Under the pieces are notes generated by a model, which did not search any database, was not told the origin of the DNA, and saw only the letters and a list, made by a program, of their open reading frames with translations. Of a DNA stretch of 64,000 bases, positions 58,730 to 64,000 are shown piece after piece. A program made the translations under genes and the position numbers. Position 1 is the first letter of the stretch. The number at the start of each line of letters is the position of its first letter. The DNA is from Lactifluus volemus (taxonomy: Eukaryota; Basidiomycota; Agaricomycetes; Russulales; Russulaceae): NCBI GenBank assembly GCA_022376515.1, contig WTXI01000010.1, positions 930,001 through 994,000 on the forward strand, written 5' to 3'.

Positions 58730-58873
58730 GCTACCCATGTGGGTGACCCATGACCCGTCTCAACCCACGCTAACCCATCAGAACGACCCATGGGTTGATG
58801 GGTCATTCACCCGTATGGGTATGGGTGTGGGTCAGCCTCTCGGCACCCACGGGTTCACCCGTGCCGATCCCTA
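58730..58873. repeat. Right subterminal ACCCAT-rich repeats and TIR of the hAT
   Basis: Many ACCCATGGGT / TATGGGTGTGGGT units followed by the right TIR at 58857-58873, mirroring the left end. Confidence 0.75.
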
Positions 58874-58881
58874 GGTGCACC

Positions 58882-59512
58882 AGAACGCGTTGCACGTGAA
58901 ACATGGCGCAAGATGTGGCAAGCTCGAAAAGCTTACGCAACCTAGACCAGCTATCGACTGGGATTTTCTCCTCGATGATTAATTGCATGTTTAACATGCC
59001 GTTACTCCAACACGATGATCACAAGAACTGGTACTCTACAGTATGTAACGTTCAGCTCTAGGTGTAAGCCCCCTCTCCCCCTTTTGACTGCTTGTCTCTT
59101 ACATCAATCACAGTTTCATCGCTGGTGTGATTGATTGCACCCACCTCACTCACATTTGCTTTGACTTGGTGTTCAAATGTCAGCAGAAGGGGGAGGCGTG
59201 CTCAGGCTCCACATGCGCGGGCATGTGCACTTGTTGCAGTGGATGTCGTGTTGGTGACTTGCACCTAAGCGACGTCAATAATATTTAAATAAAATTGTAC
59301 AGTAAATAGAAATTAAATAAAGATTAATTCGATTCAATTGTATTCAAGTGCGTGTAATCAAAAGAAATCGATCCAATTCAATTCAATGTAGTCCGGAATT
59401 CAAATAAATTCGAAAAACTTAAATTGTCTTCAATCCGAATTGAATCAAACCTATTTGTCTGCTCAAATTTTGATCAAAATTGAAATAAATCAAGTTACTT
59501 CAATTTACTTAG
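58882..59512. other. Right part of the outer element core
   Basis: Starts with the continuation of the coding-like frame interrupted by the hAT (to about 58,940), then unclassified DNA, and from about 59,280 AT-rich subterminal sequence with AATTCAATT motifs like those at 51,100-51,230. Confidence 0.6.
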
Positions 59513-59539
59513 AATTACTTCAATCGATTTTTGACTGGG
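59513..59539 (-). repeat. Right 27-bp TIR of the outer element
   Basis: Exact reverse complement of 48476-48502; followed by the CTTGATC target duplication. Confidence 0.88.
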
Positions 59540-59546
59540 CTTGATC

Positions 59547-59872
59547 GCGTGATCCTGGAACCAGTGGTTTAGCTAAGTCTGCATTCCCACGCCCTCTAGG
59601 TCATGCTAGGCACTGGCATTACCAGTACTGACCTCCCAAGTGAAGTAAACCATGAAAAGAGAAAAGACGTCGACTCCGAGTTGATATGATTCACATGAAC
59701 TGGACAATCTCTAGCGGAAGTGTGACCGTAGGAAAGAGAACAAACAGTACGCCGCAACGCCACAGCACTCCCACCCCTTCCTCTTCGTCCTGGGCGGCTC
59801 GTTGCCTCCACCTCTCAACTCTTCCATCCTTTTTACCTGTATTCCAATCTACGAAGGGTGCCTATAACTACG
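59547..59872 (+). promoter_or_regulatory. Upstream region of NLR copy 2
   Basis: Homologous to 37,620-37,907 in unit 1 (shared GTGAAGTAAACCATGAAAA, then ATTCACATGAACTGG..AATCTC). The 11-kb insertion ends only about 330 bp before the start codon, so distal promoter elements have been displaced. Confidence 0.55.
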
Positions 59873-62800
59873 ATGGTTCCCGCACAAGAACCCACCAACG
59901 TGGTTCCGGATTTGTATGCCAATCTCATATCGGATATTCCCTCATCATTCTTAACTGCCATTACAGCCAAGATCCTCAATCATCCGCAACACCGTACATC
60001 AGTCACTTCCATTTCATTTCAATGTTTTCTCACGTAGCTATCTCTGAAAAGCACGCTAGTCACCGACAAGAAGTGGGGCTTACTTCAACTCGATGTCGCT
60101 AGTACGTATCTCAGTGATACTCCTCTAATATTACGAATTACATTCTCGCTATCAGTCCTCAAAGCACGCAATCTTCCCCTTATCAAGAACCGCCTTGGGA
60201 AGGAAAGGCGGTTCTATGTCACTGTGACTCACGGCGCAAGAACATGCCAGACACGATCTATCCAGAGCATAGGGCAACGCGTAGAGTGGAACGAGAACAT
60301 CGACGCCTTGTGAGATATGTGGAACTTTTACTCCTGTTTCAAACTGAGTCTCCTACAGTGCTGTGGAACCACTCTCCAGTATGACCGTGTCACTTTATGC
60401 AAAGAGCACCATCCACAAAGACGTCCTCATTGGAATGAAGACGATTTCCTGTGAACCTCAACGTGGGTCGTTTTCTTAGAATTATTATGCATCTGGCTGA
60501 GCATCTTAGATGTAGAACTTGACGTTATTCTGGATAGTGTCGACGGGCGTCCAACTGAGTCAAGCGCACTCGTAACGATCACTGTCACTGCAAACAGCCA
60601 GACGGAGATGTCAGGTGCTGTTCTTGGTCGCGCAGAAGAAGCCATCAACGCTATGGAATCATGGAGCAGTGCTGTCGATGTCATCAAGCAAGTGATGGAT
60701 GCTGTCGGTCCGATCGCAGCAGTATGCCTAGTATCATTTTGCCTCTCCTTGTCTGAGCTGACTTCCGTTCTTCAGTTGCAACCCTATGCAAGTCTGGCAT
60801 GGAGTTTGCTCTCAAAGATCCCAGAGGTGCGGCTCCTTGCGTTGTCAGGGTACACGGGACATTCATTCTATTTTTGCCTCGCTGTCAGACTCTGCTACTA
60901 CAGGTTCAGCGTGACGACAACGTCCGAACACTCTTTCAGGCGATACGAGATGCGTTCGAATTCGCAGAAGATGCCGATGCTTTGAGGAATATCAAGCCCG
61001 AGTCTAGGCAAGCACGAATCCTGGAGGAGATGCTGCAGTGTGTCTCCGAGATTGGGAAATTTATAGAATTGTATGCGAAGCATGTGGGAGTCAGTAAGTC
61101 GTCTTGACCCCTCTCCTTGGTAATTGTAAACATGTGATTTGTAGGATCGCGGACGTGGAAGAATATGTTCGGCAAAGTTGACGGAGAAATAGAACAGTAT
61201 CGTACCAAGCTCGTCCGATTGCGAGACGATTTCATTGCTCGTGCTACTGTCACCACCGAGATTACTGTGCTTGGAATGCATGACGACGTGAGTAACGTTA
61301 CTCTAGCCCAGTAGGAGTTATTTGACTAAATGGAGCGAATCGACAGCTAATGGCGATGTCATCCCAAGTAATAGACGCTGGTATGTAATTCTAATAGGTG
61401 TAAGAACAGCCGAGCTGATGAGGGACGCACAGAAATGGGCGCTATAATCAGAGAATTGCCTTACAAAGGAGGCTGGCGGCTCGGCGATAAGAATCGCTGT
61501 CTTCCAGGCACACGGGAAGATTTCTTGGAGCATATCGTGAATTGGGTCGAGAATCCGGAATCGGAACGTGGGCTTATTCTCCTCGGCCAAGCGGGCACGG
61601 GAAAGTCGTCTATTGCTCATGAAGTGGCACGTCGATTCGAGAACAAGTATCTCGGCTCTTACTTCGCATTTTTGCGAAAGGAACAATCTAAAGACGAGGC
61701 TTACCAGCTGTTCACGACACTTGCTCGCGATCTTTCCCTTCGATATTCTTCGTTCAAACTCTCCCTCGGAAGGGCCATTAAGGAGAATCCCTCTCTGTAC
61801 GGTACCCGAGACTATCGTACCCTCTTCGAAGGCCTTCTCCTCGAACCGCTCAAGAATGTGGAACTTCATGGCCCAATTCTTATCGTAATTGATGCATTGG
61901 ATGAGAGTGGGGATGCCATCGGTAAAAATGGATTACATGTATTTCTTGCTCAACATCTCCTCGACCTCCCACCGAAATTCCGTGTACTTGTCACATCACG
62001 GCCGGAGGATGGTGTCGAAGCTGCGTTTGCAAGTGCGTCATCTATTGACACGCGCTACATGGACGATGTCAAACTGGCTGCCAAGACGGAGCAAGATATT
62101 TGCGTATATCTTCGACATGAGCTCCCTCCGGATGTATTCAAAGACCATGGTATGAAACTAGCAAAGGCAGCAGAGGGCTTGTTTCAATGGGCAGCTGTCG
62201 CCTCTGGGTTCATAAACAGGCCCCCTGCTAGTTTCGGGTTTAGCAAGAAGAAGTGCGTGCAGCGCCTGTTGGGACACTCTCGAGATCACAATGGACAAGA
62301 TCCGTTGGACAAGTTATATGAAGAAGTTCTGGAAGGTTACTTCAAACCGGATGAAGCACAAGCCCTATTTCGATCGGTGATGGGACAACTGTTTGCTGCG
62401 ATCAAACCTCTCTCCCTCCAATCCTTAATCGCTTTGCGACGGCATGCTCCCATCGATGACCCCGAGGATCCCGATCCGGTTCTTGAATTGCTTCGTCACC
62501 TGGGCTCGCTGCTGACTAATGTCACTTCCTCCGATCCAACGCGTCCCATCATTCCCCTTCATACCTCATTCCGTGACTTCCTCACCACTAAGAAGAGCGA
62601 CGCGTTTTATGTCGATCTTGATGAAGCGCACCATCAGTTGGCACATTCCTGCCTTGGACTAATGCTCGATAATCTCAAGTTCAACATCTGCGAACTGGAA
62701 TCGTCGTATATCGCCAACAGCGACGTCCCGGACTTGGAATCTCGAATTTCCAAACATATTCCACCTGCTCTATGGTATGCCTGCGTCTTTTGGGACAACC

Positions 62801-64000
62801 ATCTAGAACATGTTGCCTTCGGACACGATCTGTTCACGAAACTTCGATCATTGTTCGAGAACAAATTTCTATTCTGGCTAGAAGTCCTTAGCATTAAGAG
62901 AAATGTGGGCCTTGCTTCACCGGCGTTGTCATCTCTGAAGACCTGGTTGCGATCTGATCAGCAGAAGGTATGTACAACCTCCATTTGAAATGTGACATGT
63001 AATGACCATTACGAAAAGTTGCAACGGCCATCCCAAACTGAGGTAGAGAATATGTTGGCATTTGTGAATGATGCGTCGTCGTTTGTGCGGTATTTCGGGA
63101 TGGCAATAGCAAGAAGTGCTCCACATATCTATGTCTCTGCTTTGCCCTTCGCGCCATCCTCTTCCCACATCCTGAAGAACTACATTCACCTATTCCCTCA
63201 CACAATGTCGTTGGAACAAGGGCAGCTCCTTCATTGGCCAACATTGGAAATGACTATCCCAGCACATGACGATTCAGTCGACTCTATTGCATTCTCACCA
63301 GATGGGCAGCGGATAGTCTCAGCCTCACGAGACCGCACGATTCGGGTGTGGGATTCCACAACGGGACATCTCGTGGCGGGCCCATTTACTGGACACACCG
63401 ATATTGTTAGCTCTGTTGCATTCTCGCCAGACGGGCAACGTGTCGCCTCAGCCTCGTACGATCGCACGATACGTGTGTGGGATGCAACAACCGGGGAGGT
63501 CGTCGCAGGCCCGTTTATTGGACATACCGATTGGGTCAGATCCATTTCATTCTCACCGAACGGACAACTCATAGCATCTGCCTCGGACGATCGCACAATC
63601 CGTGTTTTGGATGCTTCAACAGGGGAAGTTGTAGTGGGCCCGTTTACCGGTCACACTGGTGATGTTAGATCTGTTGCATTCTCTCCAGACGGTCAACGCA
63701 TTGCCTCGGCTTCTTACGATCGCACGATTCGCGTGTGGGATGCCACAACGGGGGAGGTCATGGTGGATCCATTTACTGGACACACCAATTGTGTCACTTT
63801 TGTTTCATTCTCACCGGACGGACGTCGCATCGCCTCAGCATCGGACGATCTCACAATTCGCGTGTGGGACGCTACGACCGGGCAGGTTGTAATGGACCCA
63901 TTCACTAGGCACACCGGTGGTGTCTGCTCTGTTGTATTCTCCCCATATGGGCACAGAATTGCCTCGGCCTCACAGGATCTCACGATTATCATGTGGGACG
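59873..64000 (+). CDS. C2-NACHT-WD40 STAND (NLR-like) protein, copy 2 (3' end beyond window)
   Basis: Starts MVPAQEPTNVVPDLYANLIS at 59873. Early exons 59873-59993, 60060-60101 and 60156-60309 give a C2-like domain (DKKWGLLQLDVAILKARNLP...ERRFYVTVTHG). More small exons carry helical sequence to about 61,290. One long exon (about 61,433-62,967) carries the NACHT NTPase: Walker A GQAGTGKSS at about 61,585, Walker B LIVIDALDESG at about 61,880, and a conserved DFLTTKKSD / HSCLGLMLDNLKFNICELESSY helical region. Intron 62968-63018 joins [12 protein letters not shown]. From about 63,265 six WD40 repeats remain in a single frame to the window end. Unlike copy 1, no frame break is seen. Fungal STAND proteins of this layout are intracellular sensors; ligand recognition would lie in the WD40 array. 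Exon borders at 60,360-61,433 are approximate. Confidence 0.85.

Larger units (their letters stand above)
52883..58873 (+). mobile_element. Autonomous hAT transposon, 5,991 bp, with captured NIC96 fragment
   Basis: Terminal inverted repeats TAGGGATC(A/G)GCA(T/C)GGGT (17 bp, two mismatches) at 52883-52899 and 58857-58873, flanked by a perfect 8-bp duplication GGTGCACC at 52875-52882 and 58874-58881. The TIR start resembles Ac-type hAT ends. It encodes an intact transposase (53536-56738). The 3' third holds low-complexity DNA and a NIC96 gene fragment. Confidence 0.93.
48476..59539. mobile_element. 11-kb TIR element (about 2.6-kb core plus nested LINE and hAT)
   Basis: Perfect 27-bp terminal inverted repeats (beginning CCCAGTCAAAAATCGATTGA) at 48476-48502 and 59513-59539, flanked by the 7-bp direct duplication CTTGATC at 48469-48475 and 59540-59546. 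After removing the LINE (48,594-51,098) and the hAT with one target duplication (52,883-58,881), about 2.56 kb remains. It consists of AT-rich subterminal DNA full of AATTCAATTGA-like motifs, a 14-3-3 gene remnant and unidentified coding-like pieces. No transposase is recognisable in the core, so it is probably non-autonomous. The superfamily is not assigned. Confidence 0.78.
44455..64000. repeat. Tandem duplication of NLR locus, unit 2 (interrupted, runs off the window)
   Basis: Segments homologous to unit 1 are 44,458-44,762, about 48,203-48,360 and about 59,560-64,000. Between them lie two insertions absent from unit 1: 44,763-48,202 and 48,476-59,539. Unit 1 therefore serves as an empty-site reference showing what was inserted. 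Confidence 0.8.

Noticed and set aside
1..64000. CRISPR arrays, bacterial operons, tRNA or rRNA genes
   Set aside because: None seen. The short repeats present are transposon subterminal arrays, WD40 units or microsatellites, and the genes are intron-containing eukaryotic genes. Small tRNAs cannot be fully excluded by eye.

Overview
This is a gene-dense eukaryotic window with short (about 48-95 nt) spliceosomal introns and protein families typical of Basidiomycota. The C2-NACHT-WD40 STAND proteins, BED-hAT transposases and conserved small Cys-rich secreted family point to an Agaricomycete mushroom-forming fungus. I cannot name the species. Exon boundaries were read by hand from GT-AG (or GC-AG) signals and from frame continuity. 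Where the exon sum is given, the reading frame closes exactly.

Layout. (1) 0.6-7.0 kb: a BCS1-type AAA ATPase and a small secreted protein. Part of this block is tandemly duplicated, giving a truncated BCS1 pseudogene followed by an intact paralogue of the secreted protein. (2) 7.5-15.9 kb, minus strand: a VPS9/CUE Rab5-GEF and a large coiled-coil/PACT spindle-pole-body protein (Pcp1/pericentrin type). (3) 16.0-22.6 kb: a complete 6.6-kb DNA transposon with 19-bp terminal inverted repeats and an 8-bp target duplication. It encodes an Ulp1-like cysteine protease joined to a P-element/THAP9-like transposase, and it sits inside what was a roughly 126-bp divergent promoter. (4) 22.6-34.7 kb: housekeeping genes, namely RING/coiled-coil, VPS25 (ESCRT-II), a second RING gene, a ubiquitin-like/WLM metalloprotease, and REG1 (PP1 regulator), with a gene-poor stretch at 28.0-31.5 kb. 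(5) 36.97-64 kb: a tandem duplication (period about 7.5 kb) of a C2-NACHT-WD40 gene. Copy 1 is decayed and followed by a broken BTB gene. Copy 2 is open to the window end.

The upstream part of copy 2 has been blown apart by nested insertions. One is a 3.4-kb inverted-repeat insertion. The other is an 11-kb TIR element that itself contains a 5'-truncated LINE, a solo LTR inside that LINE, and an intact 6.0-kb hAT element. Three of these DNA elements each carry a broken fragment of a different conserved host gene: TFIIS in the 3.4-kb insertion, 14-3-3 in the 11-kb TIR element and nucleoporin NIC96 in the hAT. The fragments keep introns, so the captures were at DNA level. The two most interesting items are the Ulp1-plus-P-like transposon sitting in a shared promoter and the stack of gene-carrying elements.
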